NCBI GenBank assembly: GCA_023425615.1
Contig: JAFACJ010000345.1
Span: 1-9,077, forward strand
Direction of reading: 5' to 3'
DNA length: 9,077 nt
Source: Actinomycetes bacterium
GTDB lineage: Bacteria; Actinomycetota; Actinomycetes; Streptosporangiales; Streptosporangiaceae
Part shown: positions 1-6,840 of the stretch, one piece after another
Position numbering within the stretch: the stretch's first letter is position 1
Layout: every line of letters starts with the position of its first letter
Made by a program: the position numbers and the translations under genes
Notes under the pieces: generated by a model
Told to the model about the DNA's origin: nothing
The model's input: only the letters and a program-made list of their open reading frames with translations
Databases searched by the model: none

Positions 1-1
1 G

Positions 2-892
2 CTCAAGGGCGACAAGGTGAAGATCGCCGGCGCCCCCGTCGGCAGGGTCGGCCGGATCCGGGTCCGCGACGGGCGGGCCGAGGTGGAGCTGAACATCCGC
101 ACCGAGCACAAGGTGCCCGAGGACAGCGAGATCGCCATCCGCTGGCGTGATGCGATCAGCCAGCGTGTCGTCTACCTGATCCCCGGCACCAGCGCCCGGA
201 TGCTGCGCGACGGCGACCGCGTCACCCGCACCCGCTCGGTCGTGGACATCGGCGACCTGGTCAACCGGCTCGAACCGCTCACCCGCAACCTCGAGCCCGG
301 CCGGGTCAACGACATCCTCACCTCGGTCTACCTGGCCCTGGACGGCAACGAGGACAACGTCGCCGCGCTGCTGGCCGACGTCGACAAGCTCTCCTCCACC
401 ATCGCCACCCGGCGGCAGACCCTCAAGACGATGATCGACGACTACTCGGCGGTCACCGGCCTCGTCGCCAAGCGCGACAAGCAGATCATCCAGGCCACCG
501 ACGACCTCGTCACGCTGTCCCAGGCGTTCGTGGACAACCGCAAGCTCGTCGACGACGCGATCAAGGAGCTGTCCGCGATGCTGCACACCACCGACAAGGT
601 GCTGGGCGACAACGCCGACTCCCTCGCCCTGGCGCTGGACCGGATAGCGCAGGTCACCGACGGCGTCGACCACAACATGGCGCCGCTGCTGGAGCTGATC
701 AAGGCGACGGGGCCCAAGCTCCAGCGGCTGCGCAGCATCTTCACCGAAGGCGAGTTCGTGACCGGCGCCGTCCCCTGCGTCACGCTCACCCCGGGGCCCA
801 CCTGCCCGTACGGGACGAAGCTCGTCCGGCCCCTGGACCGTCCCGCCGAGTCCACCGAGTCCCTGCAGAGACTCCTCGTGGGAGGTGAGTGA
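2..892 (+). CDS. mceB: Mce family protein MceB, 5'-truncated by the window edge
   Basis: The reading frame is open from base 2 to a TGA at 890-892 (296 residues visible). The N-terminal membrane anchor, the start codon and the first strands of the MCE/MlaD domain lie off the left edge. The visible part opens inside the MCE domain, with KVKIAGAPVGRVGRI, the family's characteristic V-x-G-x-x-V-G turn. A long predicted helical stretch follows, containing LEPGRVNDILTSV, which resembles the L-(D/E)-P-x-(K/R)-V-N region of MceB proteins. The order relative to mceC-F also fits MceB. Family knowledge: MceB is one subunit of a hetero-oligomeric ring and tube that moves lipids across the envelope to YrbE permeases. 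The C-terminus has a C-X8-C pair (codons at 776 and 803) that could form an extracytoplasmic disulfide. The stop overlaps the mceC start by one base (TGATG), which suggests translational coupling. The family call is secure; the letter B is inferred from order and similarity. Confidence 0.9.
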   Translation, partial: LKGDKVKIAGAPVGRVGRIRVRDGRAEVELNIRTEHKVPEDSEIAIRWRDAISQRVVYLIPGTSARMLRDGDRVTRTRSVVDIGDLVNRLEPLTRNLEPGRVNDILTSVYLALDGNEDNVAALLADVDKLSSTIATRRQTLKTMIDDYSAVTGLVAKRDKQIIQATDDLVTLSQAFVDNRKLVDDAIKELSAMLHTTDKVLGDNADSLALALDRIAQVTDGVDHNMAPLLELIKATGPKLQRLRSIFTEGEFVTGAVPCVTLTPGPTCPYGTKLVRPLDRPAESTESLQRLLVGGE

Positions 893-1917
893 TGGCGCTC
901 AAGTCCTTCCGCGACCGCAACCAGGTGCTGGTCGGCCTGATCTCCTCGGCGGTGATCGCCGTCCTGCTCGTCGCGGTCTTCCTCACCGGCAGCCTCGGCC
1001 TGCTGCAGGACCGCTACACCGTGACGGGGGTGTTCGCCGACACCGGCGGGCTGCACTCGGGCAACAAGGTACGGGTCGCCGGCGTCGACGTCGGCGAGGT
1101 GAAGTCGGTCGAACCCGACTTCACCCGCGGCACCGTGCTCATCACCTGGGAGGTCGACTCCGGTATCGACCTCGGGCCGCAGACCCGGGCGGAGATCAGG
1201 ACCTCCAACATCCTGGGCGGCCGGTACCTGCGGCTGAGCGGCCCGGTCGCCAAGCCGTACCTGGCCGATGTGCCCGGCGACCGGCGGCGCATCCCGATGG
1301 ACCGCACCCAGACCCCGACCACGGTGAACGACCTGCTGAAGTCCGGAACCAAGACCCTCGCCGATCTGGACACCGCGATGCTCTCCAAGATCATCGACCA
1401 GGTCGGGGGGATCTCCCCGCAGACCCGCGAGCACCTCGCCTCCTCGCTGAGCAACCTCACCGACCTCGCCGACACGCTGGAGGAGTCGGGGCCGCAGTTC
1501 GAGCGGCTCGTCTCCGACGGCGACAAGGTGCTCAAACTGGTCAAGGCCAAGGACACCCAGCTCGCCGCCCTCGCCCGCAACATCCAGCAGCTCCTGAACG
1601 AGCTGCGCAACCGGCAGCAGGAGCTGTCGGTGCTGCTGGGCAGCGGCGACACCGCGGTCACCCGGGTCGGCGGGCTCATCGACCGCGAGCAGGCCAAGCT
1701 CGTCACGCTCATCGACGACCTCCAGGGCGTCGTCGGGACGATCGACCCGCGGATCGGCGACCTCAACACCCTGCTCGCCTGGATCGGCCCCACGTTCACC
1801 GCCTTCAACTCCATCAACAGCTACGGACCCTGGGTGGACGCCATCGGCGGCCAGCTCGGCCTCCTGTCGGCCACCGACCTGAGCAAGCTCACCCAGAGCC
1901 TGGGAGGACCGCGATGA
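892..1917 (+). CDS. mceC: Mce family protein MceC
   Basis: This 341-residue subunit belongs to the same Mce lipid-import complex. A short basic N-terminus is followed by a single membrane-spanning segment at about residues 12-33, then the MCE/MlaD domain at about 41-117 with the signature KVRVAGVDVGEV (59-70). The remainder is long and helix-prone, with heptad-like Leu, Gln and Asp patterns, and forms the tube or tip part of these proteins. The DTGGLHSGNKVRVAGVDVG and EIRTSNILGGRYL segments closely resemble mycobacterial MceC as I remember it. I chose ATG 892 over the GTG at 889 because the GGAGG at 881-885 is 6 nt from 892 and only 3 nt from 889. There are no cysteines, unlike mceB, mceD and mceF. 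The stop overlaps the mceD start as ATGA (1914-1917). Cotranslation with its neighbours is likely. Confidence 0.93.
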   Translation: MALKSFRDRNQVLVGLISSAVIAVLLVAVFLTGSLGLLQDRYTVTGVFADTGGLHSGNKVRVAGVDVGEVKSVEPDFTRGTVLITWEVDSGIDLGPQTRAEIRTSNILGGRYLRLSGPVAKPYLADVPGDRRRIPMDRTQTPTTVNDLLKSGTKTLADLDTAMLSKIIDQVGGISPQTREHLASSLSNLTDLADTLEESGPQFERLVSDGDKVLKLVKAKDTQLAALARNIQQLLNELRNRQQELSVLLGSGDTAVTRVGGLIDREQAKLVTLIDDLQGVVGTIDPRIGDLNTLLAWIGPTFTAFNSINSYGPWVDAIGGQLGLLSATDLSKLTQSLGGPR

Positions 1918-2969
1918 CGACGGCGAGACCACCGAGGCCGCGCGCTCTGCTGGCCGCGGCGCTGAGCGGCTCCCTGATGCTCGGTCTCGGCGGCTGCGGG
2001 GTGCTCGGGCAGGGCGGCGGCTACACCGTCGTCGCCTACTTCGAGAAGACGCCGGCCCTGTATGAGAAGTCGCGGGTCAAGGTGATGGGCGCCAACGTCG
2101 GCATCGTGGAGGACCTGCGGGTGGAGGACCACCGGGTGCGGGTACGGCTGCGCGTGGACTCCGGCGTCCCGCTGCCCGCCGACGTCCACGCCACCATCGC
2201 GGCCGAGAGCGCCATCGGCGAGCGCAGCGTCATCCTCTTCCCCGCCTGGAAGCCGCAGACGCCGCGCGCCGAGCCCGGCACGGTCATCCCGCTGGAGCGC
2301 ACCGAGCCCGCCGTGGAGATCGACGAGGCGCTGTCCGCCTTCACCACGCTCGCCGAGTCCGTCGACCCCAAGAAGGTGAACAAGCTGGTGCGGACCGGCG
2401 CCGACCTGCTGAAGGGCCGCGGCACGTCGATCAACTCCGGGCTGGCGACCACGGCACGGCTCTCCGACGACCTCGCCGCGCAGGACCAGAAGATCGTCTC
2501 GGTGGCGCGGGGGCTGCACGACCTGTCCGCCTCCCTCAACCGCCGCGAGGACAAGCTCCGCACGCTCATCGACTCCGTGGCCACGGTCGGCGACCAGCTC
2601 GCCGACGAGCGGACCCGGCTGCGCGACTTCCTCGTCGGCCTGGAGAACCTGATCCGCAAGGGCCAGGTGGTCATCACCGCCTACCGCGAGGACCTGCCGC
2701 GGACCGTCTCGCAGATGTCCACCCTGGTGATGAGCCTCAAGGCCAACAGCGCCTCGCTGAGCGAGGCGATCCGCGGCCTCGCCCGGTTCACCGACCTCGC
2801 CACGCAGACCTGGGACCGCAAGAACAACGTGTCGGCGATCCGGGTCCAGCTCAACTCGACCATGCGGATCTGGCTCCAGCCCATCTTCGACCTCATGGGC
2901 TGGGGACGGGTGCCGTGCCTCGACAAACCCATCGGCAACTGCCCCAAGACGATCAAGAAGGGTGGCTGA
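1914..2969 (+). CDS. mceD: Mce family protein MceD with a predicted lipoprotein signal
   Basis: This 351-residue Mce subunit has its MCE/MlaD domain at about residues 37-111 (RVKVMGANVGIVEDL around 54-68). The domain is followed by a VIPLERTEPAVEIDEAL linker and a helical region to about residue 310. YTVVAYFEKTPALY and the VIPLERT element resemble MceD. ATG 1914 overlaps the mceC stop, and GGGAGG at 1902-1907 serves it at 7 nt. The N-terminus is basic (RPPRPR), then hydrophobic, and ends in LGGC with Cys28, a good lipobox. The protein is therefore predicted to be exported and anchored by lipid. Mycobacterial MceD, as I recall it, has an ordinary membrane anchor, so this is unusual. The C-terminus carries a C-X7-C pair (Cys335 and Cys343). 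The frame is open far upstream, but that part is Arg/Pro-rich shadow sequence of mceC. The function within the complex is inferred from the family. Confidence 0.92.
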   Translation: MTTARPPRPRALLAAALSGSLMLGLGGCGVLGQGGGYTVVAYFEKTPALYEKSRVKVMGANVGIVEDLRVEDHRVRVRLRVDSGVPLPADVHATIAAESAIGERSVILFPAWKPQTPRAEPGTVIPLERTEPAVEIDEALSAFTTLAESVDPKKVNKLVRTGADLLKGRGTSINSGLATTARLSDDLAAQDQKIVSVARGLHDLSASLNRREDKLRTLIDSVATVGDQLADERTRLRDFLVGLENLIRKGQVVITAYREDLPRTVSQMSTLVMSLKANSASLSEAIRGLARFTDLATQTWDRKNNVSAIRVQLNSTMRIWLQPIFDLMGWGRVPCLDKPIGNCPKTIKKGG

Positions 2970-2971
2970 GC

Positions 2972-3994
2972 GTGCGAAGGAGCCTGATCGTCATCGCCGT
3001 CGCCCTGTCCACCGGCGCCTGCTCCATCCAGACGCTGGGGGCGCCCAAGGGCGACATGACGCTGTACGCGGTGTTCGACGACGTGCAGAACCTGGTGGCC
3101 GGGCTCGCGGTGCAGATCTCCGACGTCCCGGTCGGCTCGGTCACCGAGATCAAGCTGCAGGGCTACCGGGCCCGGGTGCGGATGTCGATCGTCGACGGGA
3201 CCAGGATCCCGGCCGGCACCACCGCCACCCTCGCCAAGGTGTCGCTGCTGGGCGAGAACTTCGTCCGGCTCGACCTGCCGGAGAACGACACCGGCGGATT
3301 CCTCGCCAGCGGCGCCACCCTCACCCAGACCGACGTCCAGCCGGGCCTGGAGCAGGTCAGCGAACGGGTGGCGCCGGTCATCGCCGCGCTCGGGGGGCAG
3401 GACCTGAGTGAGATCGTCTCCGGTCTCGCCGACGGCCTGGAGGGGCAGGGGCCCAAGCTCAACAAGGTCATCGAGCAGGCCACCGAGCTCTCCGACAGCT
3501 ACGCCGCCGCCAACCGCGACCTGGCCGTCGTCATCGACGGGCTAGGGCGGCTGGGCCGGGCGCTGGACCAGAGCTCACCGGCGCTCGACCGGCTGCCCGG
3601 CACCCTCATCACCACCACCGCCAAGGTCGAGAAGGACCGCAAGGAGCTCAAGCAGGCGGTGAAGGAGCTCACCGAGATGGCGGCGGCCGTCAACCAGAAG
3701 GTCGGCGTCGAGCACGCCGCCCGGCTGCGCCGGCTGCTGAAGCGCCTCAACCTCGTCCTCCAGAAGATCCTCAAGGGCAAGGAGGAGCTCAAGCGGTTCG
3801 CCAACGACACGCTCGACGGCTTCGTCAAGGCGCCGTCGATGACCTATGAGGGGCAGGCCCTCATCTACGTGTGGCTGGGCAACTTCCTGGACGGCGACAA
3901 GAACGGGGCGAGGTCCAAGACCAAGACGGCGTCCGCGGCCGACAGGCAGAAGGACTTCGCCGACATGCTCAAAGAACTGGTGGCACCGAAGTGA
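2972..3994 (+). CDS. mceE: Mce family lipoprotein MceE
   Basis: This 340-residue Mce subunit is read from a GTG start 2 nt after the mceD stop. From GTG the product begins with two Arg and a hydrophobic stretch, ending in STGAC with Cys17. That is a short, permissive lipoprotein signal, and it is the main reason to prefer GTG 2972 over the in-frame ATG at 2915, which would bury the signal behind 19 polar residues and overlap mceD by 55 nt. A modest purine-rich AAGGGTGG lies at 2958-2965. The MCE domain spans about residues 29-102, with DVQNLVAGLAVQISDVPVG matching the MceE pattern, in which the usual glycine after V-x-x is replaced. MceE is the classical lipoprotein of mce operons (the LprK/LprN type). 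A basic, coiled-coil-like helical region follows at about 200-290, and the tail is Lys-rich. There is no cysteine other than the lipidation residue. Confidence 0.92.
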   Translation: MRRSLIVIAVALSTGACSIQTLGAPKGDMTLYAVFDDVQNLVAGLAVQISDVPVGSVTEIKLQGYRARVRMSIVDGTRIPAGTTATLAKVSLLGENFVRLDLPENDTGGFLASGATLTQTDVQPGLEQVSERVAPVIAALGGQDLSEIVSGLADGLEGQGPKLNKVIEQATELSDSYAAANRDLAVVIDGLGRLGRALDQSSPALDRLPGTLITTTAKVEKDRKELKQAVKELTEMAAAVNQKVGVEHAARLRRLLKRLNLVLQKILKGKEELKRFANDTLDGFVKAPSMTYEGQALIYVWLGNFLDGDKNGARSKTKTASAADRQKDFADMLKELVAPK

Positions 3995-4001
3995 GTGACG
4001 C

Positions 4002-5282
4002 ATGAGGCCACGGATCCTGCTCAACCTCGGCGTCTTCGCCGTCGTGGGCGCCGTCATGTTCATCTGGGCGGCCGCCACTCTGCTGCCCATCCGGATCGGG
4101 GAGCGCACCTTCCAGGTGCGTGTCGAGTTCGCCTCCTCCCCCGGTCTGCGCCCCGACCTGGAGGTCGACTACCTCGGCGTCAAGGTCGGCCGCGTCGACT
4201 CCGTCCGGTTGCGCACCGGCAAGGTGGACGTGGCCGTCGAACTCGACCACGGCGTCGAGGTGCCGCACGACGCCACCGCGCAGGTGCTGCGCAAGTCGGC
4301 GGTCGGCGAGCCGTACGTGGAGTTCACCCCGCCCTCCGGCCGGCCGGGCAGGCCGCTGAAGGGCGGCGACGTGGTGCCGCTGGCCAACACCAAGGTCGCC
4401 GTGGAGTACCAGCGGCTGTTCGAAAGCGCCGGGGCCCTCCTGCACGCGGTGGACCCCGCCGACATCAAGACGCTGACCAGCGAACTGGCGACGGGTCTCG
4501 AAGGCAGGGGAGACGGCCTCCGCGACACCCTCGCCGACCTCGAACAGCTCACCGGGACGCTCGCCGACGACTCCGGCGTCCTCGACGCGCTGGCCGTCCA
4601 GCTCACCCAGCTCACCCGCACCCTCTCCGGGTCGGGGCCGCGGCTCGCCCAGGGCCTCAACGACCTCGCCGCCTTCACCAGCACGCTCAGCGACTCACGG
4701 GCCCGGCTCGACAGCCTGCTGGACCGCTCACCCGGCTTCCTGGAGCAGGTGAACGGCACGCTCGACGCGTCGAAGCCGGGATTGCGCTGCCTGCTCACCG
4801 CGCTGGGCACCACCAGCCCTCCGCTGTTCACCGACAAGAACAGCGGTGAGCTGGAACGGGCGCTCAAGACCATCCACAAGGACTTCCCCACGCTCGCCGA
4901 CCACATCCTCATCAAGCGGCCCGAGGGGATGTACGCCAAGGTCAAGCTGCTGTTCACGCTGGGCGGCCCGGTCCCCAACGCCCCCGAGTACCCGCAGCCG
5001 CTGGCGGCGCCGGACGTCCCGCCGGTCTACTACTGCAAGGGCGCGACCGGGAACGGGGACGACCGGCAGGCGACGGCCCGTGAGGAGTCACGGCCTTCGG
5101 CGTCTTCTCCCGGAGGAGACAAAGCGCCCCAGACCTTCACTACGATCGCACCGCGGGCCGCCGGCTCCCCCGACGAGGAAAGAGGTGACTGGCTGACGCT
5201 GCTGCCCATCCTCGTCAGCGGGCTCGTGCTCTTCGGCGTCGCCGCCCACACCGTCCGCAGGTTCCGCAGCCAGTCCCGCTGA
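4002..5282 (+). CDS. mceF: Mce family protein MceF with an extra C-terminal membrane segment
   Basis: This 426-residue protein is the last Mce subunit. Residues 1-4 are basic and 5-29 form a hydrophobic anchor. The MCE/MlaD domain spans about 37-110, with VDYLGVKVGRVDSVRL at 55-70. A helical region follows, with repeated TLADLEQLTGTLADD-like periodicity (about 150-265). The LRPDLEVDYLGVKVGRV and SAVGEPYVEF segments match MceF. After Cys345 comes a polar low-complexity linker (346-396) rich in Ser, Pro, Asp and Glu. A clear second hydrophobic segment at 397-415 is followed by a basic end, RRFRSQSR, so both termini should be cytoplasmic. ATG 4002 lies 7 nt after the mceE stop and has only a weak GTGAGTGA upstream, so it may depend on translation of mceE. 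Cys263 and Cys345 could pair. The family is secure; a partner for the C-terminal segment is unknown. Confidence 0.92.
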   Translation: MRPRILLNLGVFAVVGAVMFIWAAATLLPIRIGERTFQVRVEFASSPGLRPDLEVDYLGVKVGRVDSVRLRTGKVDVAVELDHGVEVPHDATAQVLRKSAVGEPYVEFTPPSGRPGRPLKGGDVVPLANTKVAVEYQRLFESAGALLHAVDPADIKTLTSELATGLEGRGDGLRDTLADLEQLTGTLADDSGVLDALAVQLTQLTRTLSGSGPRLAQGLNDLAAFTSTLSDSRARLDSLLDRSPGFLEQVNGTLDASKPGLRCLLTALGTTSPPLFTDKNSGELERALKTIHKDFPTLADHILIKRPEGMYAKVKLLFTLGGPVPNAPEYPQPLAAPDVPPVYYCKGATGNGDDRQATAREESRPSASSPGGDKAPQTFTTIAPRAAGSPDEERGDWLTLLPILVSGLVLFGVAAHTVRRFRSQSR

Positions 5283-5299
5283 CCACCCAGGAGACCAAG

Positions 5300-6142
5300 A
5301 TGACGACGAAGTCAGAGGACCTCACCGAGGCCGCGGTCGAGGAGACCGCCGAGAGCACCGAGAGCACCGAGGCCGTCGAGGACGCCGCCGAGACCGCGCC
5401 GGAGAAGGCGGCCGGGGACACGGAGGCCGCGGAGAAGGAGGCTCCGGCGGAGAAGGCGGAGGACGGGGCTTCGGAGGCTTCGGAGGCTTCGGAGAAGGAG
5501 ACTCCGGCGGAGGAGGCGGTGGAGAAGAAGACCGCGGACGAGAAGCCGGGGAAGGCGGGCGCCGCCTCGCGGCTGCCGTCCGGGCGGGTCCTGCTCGTCG
5601 CCGTCCTCGCCGTGCTCCTGGTCACGACGTCGGTCACGGCGTTCCTGCAGTGGCGGGAGGCGGGCCGGCTCTCGGACGCCGCGGACACCGAGCAGCTCGT
5701 CCGCACCAGGTCCGCGGAGTTCGGCCAGGCGCTGCTGGCCTACCGGCACACCGACCTCGACGACTCGCGCGAGCGCATCCGCTCCCTGTCGTCGGCGGAC
5801 TTCGGCCAGAGCTACGAGACCGCCTTCGACGGCCTCGCCGAGGTCATCAAGAAGTACGAGGCGGACGCGACGGCCACCGTGCGCGACATCTACGTCAACG
5901 AGATCGACGGCCAGCGCGCCAAGTCGCTCGTCGTGCTCGACACCGAGGTCAAGAGCACCGCGGGCGTCCGCCGCGTCCTGGGCACCAAGCTGCTGCTGGA
6001 GCTGATCCTGGAGAAGGGCTCCTGGAAGGTCAACTCGCTGGCCACCCTCGCCGCCGACGACGAGAGCCTCACCAAGCCCGACGGCACCACCGAGAAGGCC
6101 GACCCCTCCGCCGGGTCGAACGGCGAGACGGCGAACCCCTGA
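5300..6142 (+). CDS. Mce-associated membrane protein with an acidic N-terminal arm
   Basis: This 280-residue single-pass membrane protein lies directly downstream of mceF. It has AGGAG at 5289-5293, 6 nt from ATG 5300, and a 17-nt gap after the mceF stop. Residues 1-92 are a low-complexity Glu/Ala/Ser/Thr/Lys arm: I count 28 acidic residues and 9 Lys in the first 90, and no aromatic residues. A hydrophobic segment at about 97-115 (VLLVAVLAVLLVTTSVTAF) is followed by a globular domain at about 116-255. That domain has an alpha-helical start (AEFGQALLAYRHTDLDD) and ends in a WKVNSLATL strand, typical of Mce-associated (Mam/Mas) proteins with their NTF2/VirB8-like fold. The tail is polar. By topology the arm is cytoplasmic and the domain extracytoplasmic. 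Related proteins stabilise Mce complexes. The arm is partly built from short DNA repeats. The family assignment rests on context and general pattern, not on a search. Confidence 0.8.
   Translation: MTTKSEDLTEAAVEETAESTESTEAVEDAAETAPEKAAGDTEAAEKEAPAEKAEDGASEASEASEKETPAEEAVEKKTADEKPGKAGAASRLPSGRVLLVAVLAVLLVTTSVTAFLQWREAGRLSDAADTEQLVRTRSAEFGQALLAYRHTDLDDSRERIRSLSSADFGQSYETAFDGLAEVIKKYEADATATVRDIYVNEIDGQRAKSLVVLDTEVKSTAGVRRVLGTKLLLELILEKGSWKVNSLATLAADDESLTKPDGTTEKADPSAGSNGETANP
5468..5494 (+). repeat. Three perfect tandem copies of a 9-bp in-frame repeat
   Basis: The unit gcttcggag occurs at 5468-5476, 5477-5485 and 5486-5494. It encodes Ala-Ser-Glu three times within the acidic arm of the Mce-associated protein. 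A similar in-frame pair, gagagcacc at 5351-5359 and 5360-5368, encodes Glu-Ser-Thr twice. The multiples of three keep the frame, so copy number can vary without breaking the gene. Confidence 0.9.
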
Positions 6143-6170
6143 CCCCTTCCGCCCGTTTCCGGCGCCCCGC

Positions 6171-6752
6171 TCACTCCTTCCTGATCACCAGGTCCAGGAG
6201 GGTGTGGAGGTGGCGGCGGAAGCGGGCGATGTCCTCCTCGTCCCTCCGCTCGGGGTGGCCGGGGATCCCGATCAGGCTGAAGACCTGGATGGCCCAGCCC
6301 AGCGTCCAGTTCATCAGAACGACGTCCAGATCCTCCCGGAAGAGCTCGGCGGTGATCTCCTCCACCGCCTCCAGCTGCGGCATTATGTAGACCTTCTCCA
6401 CCTCCCGCAGATCGGCCGCGTCGTTCAGCCACCGCTGCGCCCACAGTGCCGCGTGGTCGGGTGATTCCAGCAGGAGGTCCAGATACCGGTCGACGAAACG
6501 GTGGTAGGACCCCACGTCGACCTTCCCCGGGGGCAGTTTCTCCAGCAGATCCAGTTCCGCCTCTTGGACCCGCTGGTACACCGCCAGGTACAGCTGCCGT
6601 CTGCCGCCGAACTCCTCGGCGATGGCGGAGGCGGGCAGCCCCGCCGCATCGGTGATCAGCTCGCTGGGCGTCTGGTCGTATCCCAGCTCGGCGAACAGCG
6701 GCCTCGCCGCTCTCAGGAGCTTCTCACGGCGCGAAAGATCGGTCGCTGACAT
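6171..6752 (-). CDS. TetR/AcrR-family transcriptional regulator
   Basis: This 193-residue protein is read from ATG at 6750-6752. The N-terminus fits the TetR DNA-binding domain: SRREKLLRAARPLFAELGYD (helix 1) is followed by PSELITDAAGLPASAIAEEF (helices 2-3, the helix-turn-helix) and GGRRQLYLAVY (helix 4). The usual Tyr-x-His/Tyr-Phe of helix 3 is replaced by Ala-Glu-Glu-Phe. The C-terminal two-thirds is helical and hydrophobic, with MNWTLGWAIQVFSLIGIPGH, and should form the ligand and dimer domain; the ligand is unknown. GAAGGTGA on the - strand (6758-6765) supports the 6752 start. An in-frame ATG at 6836 would add 28 residues but lacks a site at good distance and would cover a palindrome. 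The gene is convergent with the mce operon (28 bp between stops) and divergent from the amylase. Some TetR proteins (KstR, Mce3R) control mce operons in mycobacteria, but similarity to them cannot be judged here. Confidence 0.88.
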   Translation of the reverse strand: MSATDLSRREKLLRAARPLFAELGYDQTPSELITDAAGLPASAIAEEFGGRRQLYLAVYQRVQEAELDLLEKLPPGKVDVGSYHRFVDRYLDLLLESPDHAALWAQRWLNDAADLREVEKVYIMPQLEAVEEITAELFREDLDVVLMNWTLGWAIQVFSLIGIPGHPERRDEEDIARFRRHLHTLLDLVIRKE

Positions 6753-6757
6753 CACTT

Positions 6758-6765
6758 TCACCTTC
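6758..6765 (-). promoter_or_regulatory. Ribosome binding site that sets the tetR start
   Basis: On the - strand GAAGGTGA lies just upstream of ATG 6752, with 8 nt between the AGG core and the ATG. The alternative ATG at 6836 has only a short AGG immediately in front of it, so the shorter protein is preferred. Confidence 0.6.
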
Positions 6766-6795
6766 TGGCTGCGGTCTTTCCACGTAACCACGCCT

Positions 6796-6807
6796 CCCTC
6801 CGGAGGG
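6796..6807. promoter_or_regulatory. Perfect 12-bp palindrome, candidate TetR operator
   Basis: CCCTCCGGAGGG is a perfect inverted repeat without spacer, 43 bp upstream of the tetR ATG at 6752. TetR-family dimers bind palindromes and commonly repress their own genes, so this is a reasonable operator candidate. In DNA this GC-rich one such 12-mer in a 220-bp interval is only mildly unexpected, and no factor is known to bind it. Confidence 0.35.
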
Positions 6808-6808
6808 C

Positions 6809-6839
6809 GACCATACCCCGGTGCCGAAGTGGTCATACC
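6809..6839. repeat. Interlaced direct and inverted repeats upstream of tetR
   Basis: The hexamer CATACC occurs at 6812-6817 and 6834-6839, 22 bp apart, which is close to two helical turns. GACCA (6809-6813) and TGGTC (6830-6834) form an inverted pair around a 16-bp spacer. The arrangement would suit binding of a dimer or two dimers on one face of the DNA. It may be a second regulatory site beside the 12-bp palindrome. The repeats are short and chance is not excluded. Confidence 0.3.
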
Positions 6840-6840
6840 T

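Noticed and set aside
885..1913. A 343-codon upstream extension of the mceD frame
   Set aside because: It overlaps all of mceC, is an Arg/Pro/Gly-rich shadow, and would place the lipoprotein signal in the middle of a protein. ATG 1914 with GGGAGG and the ATGA overlap is far better.
442..1932. A 496-codon open frame on the - strand across mceB and mceC
   Set aside because: It is antisense to two well-supported Mce genes, has a composition rich in Val, Gly, Asp and Arg, and shows no recognisable domain. Long antisense frames are expected in DNA with this codon bias.
2915..2971. An ATG start for mceE 57 nt upstream of the GTG
   Set aside because: It would overlap mceD and put 19 polar residues before the hydrophobic lipoprotein signal. 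GTG 2972 gives a normal signal peptide.
5215..5706. A - strand frame rich in Ser and Ala opposite the Mce-associated gene
   Set aside because: It is a mirror of the Glu/Ala repeat region on the coding strand, with no independent start signal or domain.
6176..6202. A hairpin (ccttcctg / caggaggg, 8 bp with one G-T pair, 11-nt loop) shortly after the Mce-associated gene's stop
   Set aside because: It lies inside the 3' end of tetR, has a large loop and no T tract. It is too weak to call a terminator, although some end signal for the mce operon must exist nearby.
6753..6836. Longer tetR product starting at ATG 6836
   Set aside because: It has no properly spaced ribosome binding site, the added 28 residues are outside the TetR domain, and it would make the palindromic region coding.
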